From NCBI GenBank assembly GCA_050010115.1, contig JBEKLQ010000027.1, forward strand, positions 1-39,384: DNA of 39,384 nt. Direction: 5' to 3'. Positions 32,934 to 38,801 of the stretch are shown one piece after another; position 1 is the stretch's first letter, and each line of letters starts with the position of its first letter. The notes beneath the pieces were generated by a model. It ran no database searches. It saw only the letters and a program-made list of their open reading frames with translations, and was not told the DNA's origin. Source of the stretch: JAKACA01 sp050010115. GTDB lineage: Bacteria > Actinomycetota > Acidimicrobiia > Acidimicrobiales > Bog-793. The position numbers were made by a program, and so were the translations under genes.

Positions 32934-34172
32934 GTGAGAGGTTCCAAGCGGGAGCTGAAGAAGGGTGTCTGGGAGCTGCGGGTCTCCACTGGGAAGAACC
33001 CGGTCACCGGCAAGTACGGCCTCACCTCGAAGACGTTCCACGGCACGGCCAGGGCTGCTGACTCAGCCCTTCGGGACCTCATCGACCAGCAGGCTCCCGG
33101 CGTGGACGGAGCTGGAGCGACCTTCGGCCAGCTCCTCGACGAATGGCTCTGTGAGTGCGATCGGCTGGAACTCTCGCCCACGACCATGCGGACCTACCGG
33201 GCACAGATCAAGGGGACGATCCGGCCCCGGCTCGGGAAGGTACCCCTCACTGCCCTGACGGCCAAGCACCTCGACGACCTCTACGGGGCCATGAAGACTG
33301 CCGGGAAGTCCACCAAGACCATCCGGAACCACCATGCCATCATCTCGGCTGCTCTCCACCAGGCAGTCCGGTGGGGGTGGGTCAAGACGAACGTTGCCGA
33401 GAATGCCAAACCTCCTCGGGTCCCCCGGAGCCAGGTGAGTGCCCCATCCGTTGAAGTCGTCCGGCAGGTGATCGAAGAGGCTGAGGACCGGGACCCTCGC
33501 CTTGCTCCGCTCCTCATGCTTGCAGCACTCACCGGGATGCGCCGGGGGGAGCTGTGTGCTCTTCGGTGGACAGACCTCGACCTGACGCTTGGGATCGTGG
33601 AGGTGTCCCGGTCGGTTGTCGTCGTTCCCGGTGGCCTTGCTGAGAAGTCCACCAAGACAGATCGTGCCCGGAAGGTTGCCCTCGATGCTGTCGGCATCGC
33701 TCTCCTCACCGAGTATCGGGCCATGGCTGAGGAGTGGGCGAAGGAGGCAGGGGGAAAACTCGCCAAGGATGCGTTCGTCTTCTCCCCCTTCGTGGAGGCA
33801 ACGACCCCCTTCCGCCCCGACAACGTGACCTCGTTCTTCATCCGGGTCCGTGATGCAGTCGGAGCACCGACCGTCCGGCTGCACGACCTCCGGCACTTCA
33901 CAGCCACCCAACTCATCGGAGCTGGAGTGGACATCCGAACCGTTGCAGAACGGCTCGGCCACACCGACCCTTCGCTGACCCTGCGGGTGTACGCCCACGT
34001 CATCGAACAGCGTGACCGGGCTGCTGCAGAGATCATGGGGCAGGTACTCGACCCGAAGAAGAAGGCTGCACTCCTTGCAGCCCTGGAAGTAGCTGAGCTG
34101 TCGGCGGGATCGCCAGCCGAACTTCCTGCCGGGTCAACCGACGGTTCAACCGCCAGCGCTGCTGCAGGGTAA
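32934..34172 (+). CDS. int: Tyrosine recombinase / integrase
   Basis: A 412-residue phage-type integrase. An arm-binding N-terminal domain (KRELKKGVWELRVSTGKNPVTGK) is followed by a SAM-like core-binding domain (TFGQLLDEWLCECDRLELSPTTMRTY, 63-88) and the catalytic domain. The catalytic set is complete: R203 in TGMRRGELCALRW, a lysine in the beta hairpin near 238-241, H317 and R320 in LHDLRHFTATQL, H343 in LGHTDPS, and the nucleophile Y353. It should integrate the element into the tRNA-fMet 3' end. GTG start chosen from the -10 element 6 bases upstream; there is no room for a ribosome site. Confidence 0.94.
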   Translation: MRGSKRELKKGVWELRVSTGKNPVTGKYGLTSKTFHGTARAADSALRDLIDQQAPGVDGAGATFGQLLDEWLCECDRLELSPTTMRTYRAQIKGTIRPRLGKVPLTALTAKHLDDLYGAMKTAGKSTKTIRNHHAIISAALHQAVRWGWVKTNVAENAKPPRVPRSQVSAPSVEVVRQVIEEAEDRDPRLAPLLMLAALTGMRRGELCALRWTDLDLTLGIVEVSRSVVVVPGGLAEKSTKTDRARKVALDAVGIALLTEYRAMAEEWAKEAGGKLAKDAFVFSPFVEATTPFRPDNVTSFFIRVRDAVGAPTVRLHDLRHFTATQLIGAGVDIRTVAERLGHTDPSLTLRVYAHVIEQRDRAAAEIMGQVLDPKKKAALLAALEVAELSAGSPAELPAGSTDGSTASAAAG

Positions 34173-34182
34173 GACTGATCCT

Positions 34183-34557
34183 GTGGCCGAGGACGAGAAG
34201 GTTTCAGAGGAACTGCCGGAGGTACTACCTCCCCTCCCCTTCGAGATCGACGTTGGCCGTATCGCCTTCATCCACCAGGACTGGTGGGACGAACATCCCG
34301 ATGCACTCCACGAGGCCGAGGATGTTGCCCTGTGGCTTGACTTCCAGATTGAGCGCCGGAACGTCGGCGAGACCATCCCTGCCAAGCCTGTCCAACGGTT
34401 GACGCTCACGGTCGAAGAGGCAGCACAAGCGCTCGGCATCTCACGAGCCTTCGCCTACGAGTCCGTTGCCAAGGGCGAGATTCCGTGCATCCGGATCGGG
34501 AAGCGCATCCTCATCCCGAAGATCGCATTGGACAAGCTGCTGGAGGGTGCCGGGTAG
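34183..34557 (+). CDS. Excisionase-like helix-turn-helix protein
   Basis: A 124-residue protein with an acidic N-terminal half of no clear similarity and a C-terminal winged-helix segment of the excisionase (helix-turn-helix 17) type: LTVEEAAQALGISRAFAYESVAKGEIPCIRIGKRILIPKIALDKLL, residues about 75-120. Its position 10 bp after the integrase supports a role as recombination directionality factor. The N-terminal 70 residues are an extension absent from simple Xis proteins and may bind a partner. GTG start. Confidence 0.8.
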   Translation: MAEDEKVSEELPEVLPPLPFEIDVGRIAFIHQDWWDEHPDALHEAEDVALWLDFQIERRNVGETIPAKPVQRLTLTVEEAAQALGISRAFAYESVAKGEIPCIRIGKRILIPKIALDKLLEGAG

Positions 34558-34567
34558 TGACCGATCA

Positions 34568-34609
34568 CGAGAGCAAAGCTGTTGACTCTCGACACTGATC
34601 TGTTACGTG
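34568..34609 (+). promoter_or_regulatory. -35-like element overlapped by an inverted repeat
   Basis: TTGACT at 34582-34587 is followed 16 bp later by TACGTG. An inverted repeat CGAGAG (34568-34573) / CTCTCG (34586-34591) overlaps the -35. It may be an operator-controlled promoter for the small membrane genes or a weak terminator for int-xis. Confidence 0.3.
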
Positions 34610-34643
34610 TACTGAGTATTCCGTTCACATCGGGATTGCAGGA

Positions 34644-34670
34644 TAGTGGGTATAGAGGTTTCTCCCACTA
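34644..34670. promoter_or_regulatory. Inverted repeat covering the leader and start of the first small membrane gene
   Basis: TAGTGGG (34644-34650) and CCCACTA (34664-34670) are perfectly complementary, and AGA/TCT inside can extend the stem. The loop contains the only purine-rich sequence upstream (AGAGG), and the last base is the A of the ATG. Folding in RNA would hide the ribosome site; in DNA it could be an operator. Confidence 0.45.
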
Positions 34671-35074
34671 TGAGTACACCATCACCTAACTCTCCGGCAC
34701 CTTCGCTTTCGACGCCCCACTGGATTCTTGTCTGTTGTCTCGTGGCGCTGGTCGTTGCAATCGGGGTCTCGCTCTTGTTCACCGTCGGCCCATTCAAGCC
34801 GTCTGAACACACTGGGACCATTTTGATTGATGGTAAGACTGGGTGCCCCATCACGGTCTCCCCCTGGTTCGACGGCTCACCTAATGGACCAGTGCCAGTA
34901 CTGGACAAATTCTCTGCGTCATTTGGAACGAATGTGTCGGTGGCGCTCCCGACAGGTCAGTATGTCGTTGAATATACGTGCGCCACACCCTTCACCTCGT
35001 CTGGCAACGTGGTTGACGTGCTTCCCGGGCAGACCGTAACGGCAGAATGGACGAGCGCTAGCCCAGGTTCGTAA
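34670..35074 (+). CDS. Small membrane-anchored protein A (paralogue pair)
   Basis: No known family. The 134-residue product has a Ser/Pro-rich N-terminus, one membrane segment (about 17-38, WILVCCLVALVVAIGVSLLF) and a predicted extracytoplasmic beta-rich domain with two cysteines (GCPITV, YTCATPF). The motif GVSLLFTVGPF after the membrane segment recurs in the next gene, so the two arose by duplication. ATG 34670 is chosen over GTG 34646, which would add eight residues and start inside the inverted repeat. The base composition is lower in G+C than host genes. It is probable cargo of the element. Confidence 0.72.
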   Translation: MSTPSPNSPAPSLSTPHWILVCCLVALVVAIGVSLLFTVGPFKPSEHTGTILIDGKTGCPITVSPWFDGSPNGPVPVLDKFSASFGTNVSVALPTGQYVVEYTCATPFTSSGNVVDVLPGQTVTAEWTSASPGS

Positions 35075-35076
35075 TT

Positions 35077-35484
35077 ATGGTGACCGGACCTTCAGTTGCG
35101 TCGCCTTCCACCTCACGCCGAGGTCGTTGGATTCTCAGCGTTGTTGTGCTGATCCTGCTTGCCGGGTTTGGGGTGTCAGTGCTCTTCAGCGTTGGCCCGT
35201 TCTCGCACGGAACGCTCGTCCTTTACGTGGGAGACGACCCTGAGGGATTGTTCACTCAGCAAGGGTCGGAGCTTTATCACTGGCCGAAGTCTGCGCATGA
35301 GCAACGGGTAACGTTGTCCCTCAGCCCTGGAACCTACGTCTACGTTGCGGGCGAAGGAGCTTGCTCGCCGAACCTCTCAATCACCGTGTCGTCTGGCAAG
35401 ACATTCGACGAGGCATTCATTCCCGTAGCCCCAACCATGCCGGGTGGTGATTCGAATGCCAAGTGCTATCCATTGTGGAATTGA
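35077..35484 (+). CDS. Small membrane-anchored protein B (paralogue pair)
   Basis: A 135-residue paralogue of the preceding gene, starting 2 bp after its stop. It has an Arg-containing N-terminus, a membrane segment (about 18-38, ILSVVVLILLAGFGVSVLF), the shared motif GVSVLFSVGPF, and an extracytoplasmic domain with two cysteines (GACSPN, AKCYPLW) and a strand pattern VTLSLSPGTYVYVAGEG, comparable to VALPTGQYVVEYTC in the neighbour. The function is unknown; a pilus-like, exclusion or surface role is possible but unsupported. Confidence 0.72.
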   Translation: MVTGPSVASPSTSRRGRWILSVVVLILLAGFGVSVLFSVGPFSHGTLVLYVGDDPEGLFTQQGSELYHWPKSAHEQRVTLSLSPGTYVYVAGEGACSPNLSITVSSGKTFDEAFIPVAPTMPGGDSNAKCYPLWN

Positions 35485-35551
35485 TAGGAGAAGGGCTCTT
35501 GCTCTTTCAGGTCGTCCTGAGAAGTTGCTCGGCTCGACGTAGATGCACAAA

Positions 35552-35585
35552 CCCATTGACAACATGGGGGTACCTGCCGGATATT
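35552..35585 (+). promoter_or_regulatory. Promoter of the partition operon
   Basis: A consensus -35 TTGACA at 35556-35561 is followed by an 18-bp spacer and GATATT at 35580-35585. CCCAT/ATGGG arms (35552-35556 and 35564-35568) overlap the -35 and could be an operator. The transcript would cross the palindrome cluster before parA. Confidence 0.5.
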
Positions 35586-35595
35586 GAACATGCAA

Positions 35596-35643
35596 GTGCG
35601 GATGTCTGTATGTGCAGACGTACAGACGTCAGCACATCTGCAC
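35596..35643. promoter_or_regulatory. Palindrome cluster upstream of parA (candidate centromere/operator)
   Basis: Nested inverted repeats share the words GTGCAGA, CAGACGT and ACATCTGCAC. The main one pairs TGTGCAGACGT (35611-35621) with ACGTCAGCACA (35626-35636), allowing one mismatch. An outer pair is GTGCGGATGT (35596-35605) and ACATCTGCAC (35634-35643). The place, between promoter and parA, is typical for type Ib partition sites bound by a ribbon-helix-helix protein. A related cluster lies at 36571-36618. Confidence 0.6.
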
Positions 35644-35669
35644 TCCGCTTGTAATTGGGTAGAACTCGA

Positions 35670-36278
35670 ATGCGTTTAGCAATCACCAATCTCAAGGGAG
35701 GGACGGGGAAAACAACCACGGCGGTCCATCTGGCAGCCGGACTCGGACGACGTGCACACACGCTCCTCATCGATGCAGACCCGCAGGGGTCAGCGACTGA
35801 GTGGGCAATGCTCATCGGCGACGAGTGCCCATTCGCATTCCTGACGGATGCGGAGCCAGACCTCCATCGCCGCCTTCAAGACATCGCTCGTGGCTACGAG
35901 CATGTCGTCATCGATACACCGCCAGGCTACGAGTCGATCGTGCAGAGTGCGATCCTCAGTGCGACGGACATCCTGATTCCGCTCGCCCCAAGCCTGATGG
36001 ACATCAACCGGCTCCGACCCACGATCGAGCTGATCGCTGGAGTCGAGCGTCTCAACTCGCCACGCATCCAGGTCCTCCTGACGAGGGTCCGGTCGAACAC
36101 CCGCACAGCGAAGCTTGCTCGGGAAATGTTGGTCAGCAACCTCGGCATGCCCGTTGTCGAAACGGAGATACCGCTCATGGAGGCGTACGTCACTGGATTC
36201 GGTCTCGTGCCACCCGAGGGTCACCGCTACGGAGCAGTCCTCGATGAACTGCTTCAGGGCAAGGTGGCTGCAGCATGA
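35670..36278 (+). CDS. parA: ParA-family partition ATPase (small, type Ib)
   Basis: A 202-residue deviant-Walker ATPase. The P-loop KGGTGKTT is at residues 9-16, with the signature lysine K9; the A' motif is LLIDADPQGSATEW (32-45) and the B motif is HVVIDTPPG. The chain is short and lacks the N-terminal DNA-binding extension of type Ia ParA, so the partner protein should bind the centromere and regulate transcription. The ATG at 35670 places the P-loop at the usual distance; the in-frame TTG at 35655 is less likely. The stop overlaps the next start (ATGA). Its role is stable inheritance of the excised, replicating form. Confidence 0.9.
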   Translation: MRLAITNLKGGTGKTTTAVHLAAGLGRRAHTLLIDADPQGSATEWAMLIGDECPFAFLTDAEPDLHRRLQDIARGYEHVVIDTPPGYESIVQSAILSATDILIPLAPSLMDINRLRPTIELIAGVERLNSPRIQVLLTRVRSNTRTAKLAREMLVSNLGMPVVETEIPLMEAYVTGFGLVPPEGHRYGAVLDELLQGKVAAA

Positions 36279-36571
36279 GCCCGAAAGCGAGCGACCTCGC
36301 AGCACGGTTTGTCTCCAGCGCAGCCGGGACCAGGGCTGCACCCGTAGCTCCACCGAGTCCCGAGCCCCCGACACAACTCTCAGGAACCTCCACGGCATCC
36401 ATCGTGCGGTTCATGGTGAAGATGCCCAAGGCCCAACATCGCTTCATCCGCCAGTTTGCTCTCGACAGCGACAGCGATGTCAGCACCATCGTCCGAACCC
36501 TCCTCACCCGGATCGAGAACGATCCCGTCTTCGCCGAGGAACTGCGGACCATTCTCCAGGAGCACCACTGA
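36275..36571 (+). CDS. Probable ribbon-helix-helix centromere-binding protein (ParB analogue)
   Basis: A 98-residue protein coupled to parA by a 4-bp overlap. Residues 1-40 are flexible and Ser/Pro/Ala-rich. Residues 42-82 (SIVRFMVKMPKAQHRFIRQFALDSDSDVSTIVRTLLTRI) fit a beta strand followed by two helices, the ribbon-helix-helix fold of ParG/CopG-type proteins. In type Ib partition loci the gene after parA encodes exactly such a small protein; the flexible tail commonly stimulates the ATPase. Its TGA is at 36569-36571, where a perfect 16-bp palindrome begins. Confidence 0.75.
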   Translation: MSPKASDLAARFVSSAAGTRAAPVAPPSPEPPTQLSGTSTASIVRFMVKMPKAQHRFIRQFALDSDSDVSTIVRTLLTRIENDPVFAEELRTILQEHH

Positions 36572-36618
36572 TGCAGACGTCTGCATGACTGCACATCTGT
36601 GCGTCTGCACATCCGCAC
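36571..36618. promoter_or_regulatory. Second palindrome cluster, after the partition genes and before rep
   Basis: It starts with a perfect 16-bp palindrome ATGCAGACGTCTGCAT (36571-36586), then GCACA-TC-TGTGC (36591-36602), then GTGCG (36599-36603) facing CGCAC (36614-36618). The vocabulary (CAGACGT, GTCTGCACAT, CCGCAC) is that of the cluster upstream of parA in inverse orientation. It may be a second partition site or an operator for the replication gene. Confidence 0.6.
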
Positions 36619-36628
36619 CAACCCAGCC

Positions 36629-37822
36629 ATGAACCACGCCGAACCAACCGTCCCAGCAATCACTGCCCTCCTCCGTTCGAAGGGGCAGCACACCATCGGG
36701 CACGAGACGAACCTGTCCCGCAGCCCGTTGTGGAGAACCCGGCAGAGGACAGCATCAGAAGAGACGGTCGTCTCCCCCATGCTCTACGGCCATGCCTTCC
36801 GCCAGGTCGAGGGGCGACCCCTGACGACGGGCGACCAGCGCCTCTTCGCTCACCTGACGACTGCGTTCGTCCGAGGTGGATGCCCGACCGACCGCCGAGT
36901 TCCCTTCAGCCTCGGAGATGCTGCACTGGCACTCGGGCACGAGGATGTCGGCGGCAAGCAGCGAGCCCTCATCCGAGGATCACTCGCCCGACTCCGGAGC
37001 GTCACCATCGAATCGGCTGTCCGCCATGCGGACGGGCACGAGACTGTTCTCGGATGGGGACTCATCGACAGCTACCTCGTCACGACGAGTGGGGGAGGCA
37101 AGGGCTGGATAGTCCTCAGCGAACCTGTGTCGCTCCTCTTGACGGAGGGGAGCGTGACCTTCCTGCACGAACCAACCTGGAAGGCCATCTGTGCTGAGGA
37201 CGAGGTCGCTGGTCGGCTCTGGAGCTTCCTGGAATCCGAGAACGTTGGGCGTGGCTGGAAGTACCAGCTCTTCACTTCGGAGAACGGTGCCCAGCGCTCA
37301 GTTCCTCCGATCGCAGAACTGATGCTGCTCAACTGGTCTTCCCGGCCAGAGGTCGCAAAGCGCATCCGACGTGCCTGCACCGTGGTCGAGAGGCATGACT
37401 CCCGCTACAGGCTCCAGGTCGCAACCGGAGCGAATCGAGGATCGTGGGTCCTGACCTGTTCTCGGGGAGCCGATCGGAAACCATCCCGGACCATCGGAGC
37501 CGACCTTCCGACCGTCATCATCCAAGCGTGGCGGAAGGCATACCGGAGCCACCTGCCAAGTCAACGACAGCGGGCCATCCTCCTCGAACTGATCACACGG
37601 CATACTGCCGAGTGGATTGCAGACATCCTCACCCAGCCATCCCAGGGCGATCCGTTTCACTGCCTCCTGGAGCAGGACCGGCATGTCTCGGACCAGCGAC
37701 TCGCTGCTGCCCGTGAGGCCGAAGAAGTCTGGGAAGGGGAGAAGCGACGCCAGTCGTCCGAGGCCGAACAGTCCCTCGCCGACCTCATCGCTGAGGTGAC
37801 CGGGCGCTCCACGACTGCGTGA
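36629..37822 (+). CDS. Probable plasmid replication initiator (winged-helix Rep)
   Basis: A 397-residue protein. After about 50 disordered residues comes a segment that reads like the first winged helix of TrfA/RepA initiators (LTTGDQRLFAHLTTAF, RRVPFSLGDAALALGHEDVGGKQRALIRGSLARLRSVTIES), then HADGHETVLGWGLIDSYLV and WIVLSEPVSLLLTEGSVTFL, a second beta-rich part. The C-terminus is a charged helix (DQRLAAAREAEEVWEGEKRRQ). The assignment to replication rests on this weak pattern plus position: partition genes upstream and an iteron array starting 24 bp downstream. ATG 36629 is chosen; the in-frame GTG at 36599 lies within the palindromes. Confidence 0.65.
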   Translation: MNHAEPTVPAITALLRSKGQHTIGHETNLSRSPLWRTRQRTASEETVVSPMLYGHAFRQVEGRPLTTGDQRLFAHLTTAFVRGGCPTDRRVPFSLGDAALALGHEDVGGKQRALIRGSLARLRSVTIESAVRHADGHETVLGWGLIDSYLVTTSGGGKGWIVLSEPVSLLLTEGSVTFLHEPTWKAICAEDEVAGRLWSFLESENVGRGWKYQLFTSENGAQRSVPPIAELMLLNWSSRPEVAKRIRRACTVVERHDSRYRLQVATGANRGSWVLTCSRGADRKPSRTIGADLPTVIIQAWRKAYRSHLPSQRQRAILLELITRHTAEWIADILTQPSQGDPFHCLLEQDRHVSDQRLAAAREAEEVWEGEKRRQSSEAEQSLADLIAEVTGRSTTA

Positions 37823-37845
37823 GGACCCTGGATCAGCAGTCCCTC

Positions 37846-37976
37846 AATGGGTACTTTCAGCCCCCTGGAATGGGTACGTTCCACACTTGGAATAGGTACT
37901 TTCCACACTTGAGCAATAGGTACTTTCCACACTTGGAAACCATGAAAAGGCAATGGGCATATAGATTTTCGACATA
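37846..37976. other. Candidate replication origin: iterons plus A+T-rich segment
   Basis: A 21-bp element of the form GSAATRGGTACKTTCCACACT occurs at 37867-37887, 37889-37909 and 37913-37933, with a degenerate copy at 37846-37860. The GGTAC cores are 23, 22 and 24 bp apart, about two helical turns, so all face one side of the helix. An A+T-rich stretch follows (37934-37976, including GGCATATAGATTTTC), suited to strand opening. Iterons directly after a rep gene are the classic layout of a theta origin. Confidence 0.75.
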
Positions 37977-37987
37977 CCGGAATGCAC

Positions 37988-38207
37988 GCCCCTTCGGGGC
38001 TACCGTCGTCTTAACCGTCGTACTTACCGTCGAGTCCTCGCTCTGCGAGTCTCTCGTACCTTCGGTACGCATAATCGGGGGCGCATGCCAGTACGCATAA
38101 ACGGTGGCGACACGAGGTTCAGAGCCTCTTCTCACCAAGGGATAATCGAGTCAAACGCTCCAATCGCACCACACACCCTTAGCCAGTCCTTCGGGGCTCA
38201 CCGAAGG
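37988..38207. other. Train of small hairpins and short direct repeats, no gene
   Basis: Hairpins: GCCCC-TTC-GGGGC (37988-38000), CTCGC-TCT-GCGAG (38037-38049), CGTACC-TTC-GGTACG (38055-38069) and CCTTCGG/CCGAAGG (38188-38207). Three copies of ACCGTCG occur at 38002, 38014 and 38026, exactly 12 bp apart, and GTACGCATAA occurs at 38065 and 38091. Several loops are of the very stable C(TTCG)G kind. A structured RNA or origin-associated control region is possible; I see no credible coding frame here. Confidence 0.6.
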
Positions 38208-38414
38208 GGAGCCGAGCTGATACCCGAGGTCATCCTGAGGATGCTTGAACCTGGCAGGCAGGAGGCGTAGAGTGACTGGTGGAGGCACGGAGACCGACCC
38301 GAGGGTCAGGTCCGAGCCCATTTTGACCCCGTCCACTAGACTGTCCTCTTGTGTTGGACGTGGCATTTTCACACATCTCCGGGCCTGCCTTCTGCCCAAA
38401 TTCCACTTCTGAGC

Positions 38415-38534
38415 TGGCCTGTTCTGCCCCTGCCCTGGCTCCCTGGAATGGACAGGCCATCCTCGCAAACCCCACCGCCACATCGTGATACTTGTGCCAC
38501 TGGGGTTTGCGACCGGGAGCCAGGGCAGGGGCAG
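38415..38534. repeat. Large stem-loop with 20-bp arms; candidate oriT or structured RNA
   Basis: The arms at 38424-38443 and 38515-38534 are perfectly complementary over 20 bp. Inside, CGCAAACCCC (38464-38473) pairs with GGGGTTTGCG (38502-38511), leaving a 28-base loop. A third pair, TGGCCTGT (38415-38422) with ACAGGCCA (38452-38459), crosses the outer stem and so must compete with it or form a pseudoknot. It lies about 270 bp upstream of the replication-relaxation gene, where transfer origins are often found. Confidence 0.75.
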
Positions 38535-38562
38535 AGGAAGCGAAAGAGCAGGGGAGAGCAGT

Positions 38563-38591
38563 GCAGAAGGAAGTTCTGTAGAGTTTTTTTT
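38563..38591 (+). terminator. Hairpin with eight-T tract
   Basis: GCAGAA/TTCTGT (6 bp including one G-T pair) around loop GGAAG is followed four bases later by TTTTTTTT (38584-38591). It is the only conventional T-tract terminator that I see in the window and lies just downstream of the large stem-loop, so it could end a transcript that includes that structure. Confidence 0.45.
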
Positions 38592-38790
38592 CATTATTTT
38601 TGGAATAAAAAAGAGAGAAAGAGCTTGTAAAAAACTATATGGGGAAAGGGGAATCGCACGCGAGACTTGTATTTTAGATGTTGCAGGATCACATGAGATA
38701 TCCCATACTTATGGTGTTAGTTCTGAGCGTTGTTCAAGAAGAAGAGAACGACGAAATAATGTCAGTCAGGACTGTGAGTTTCTCCGCTTG
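38584..38790. other. A+T-rich intergenic island
   Basis: About 200 bp with poly-T and poly-A runs and purine-rich tracts (AAAAAAGAGAGAAAGAG, GTAAAAAACTATATGGGG), in sharp contrast to the G+C-rich surroundings. No coding frame is convincing. It may be bent or easily melted DNA upstream of the replication-relaxation gene, or a silenced or recently acquired segment. Confidence 0.6.
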
Positions 38791-38801
38791 AGGTTGTTCC
38801 A

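Noticed and set aside
36599..36628. GTG 36599 as the start of the replication initiator
   Set aside because: It lies inside the palindrome cluster and adds MRLHIRTNPA, which is just translated repeat sequence; ATG 36629 is more plausible.
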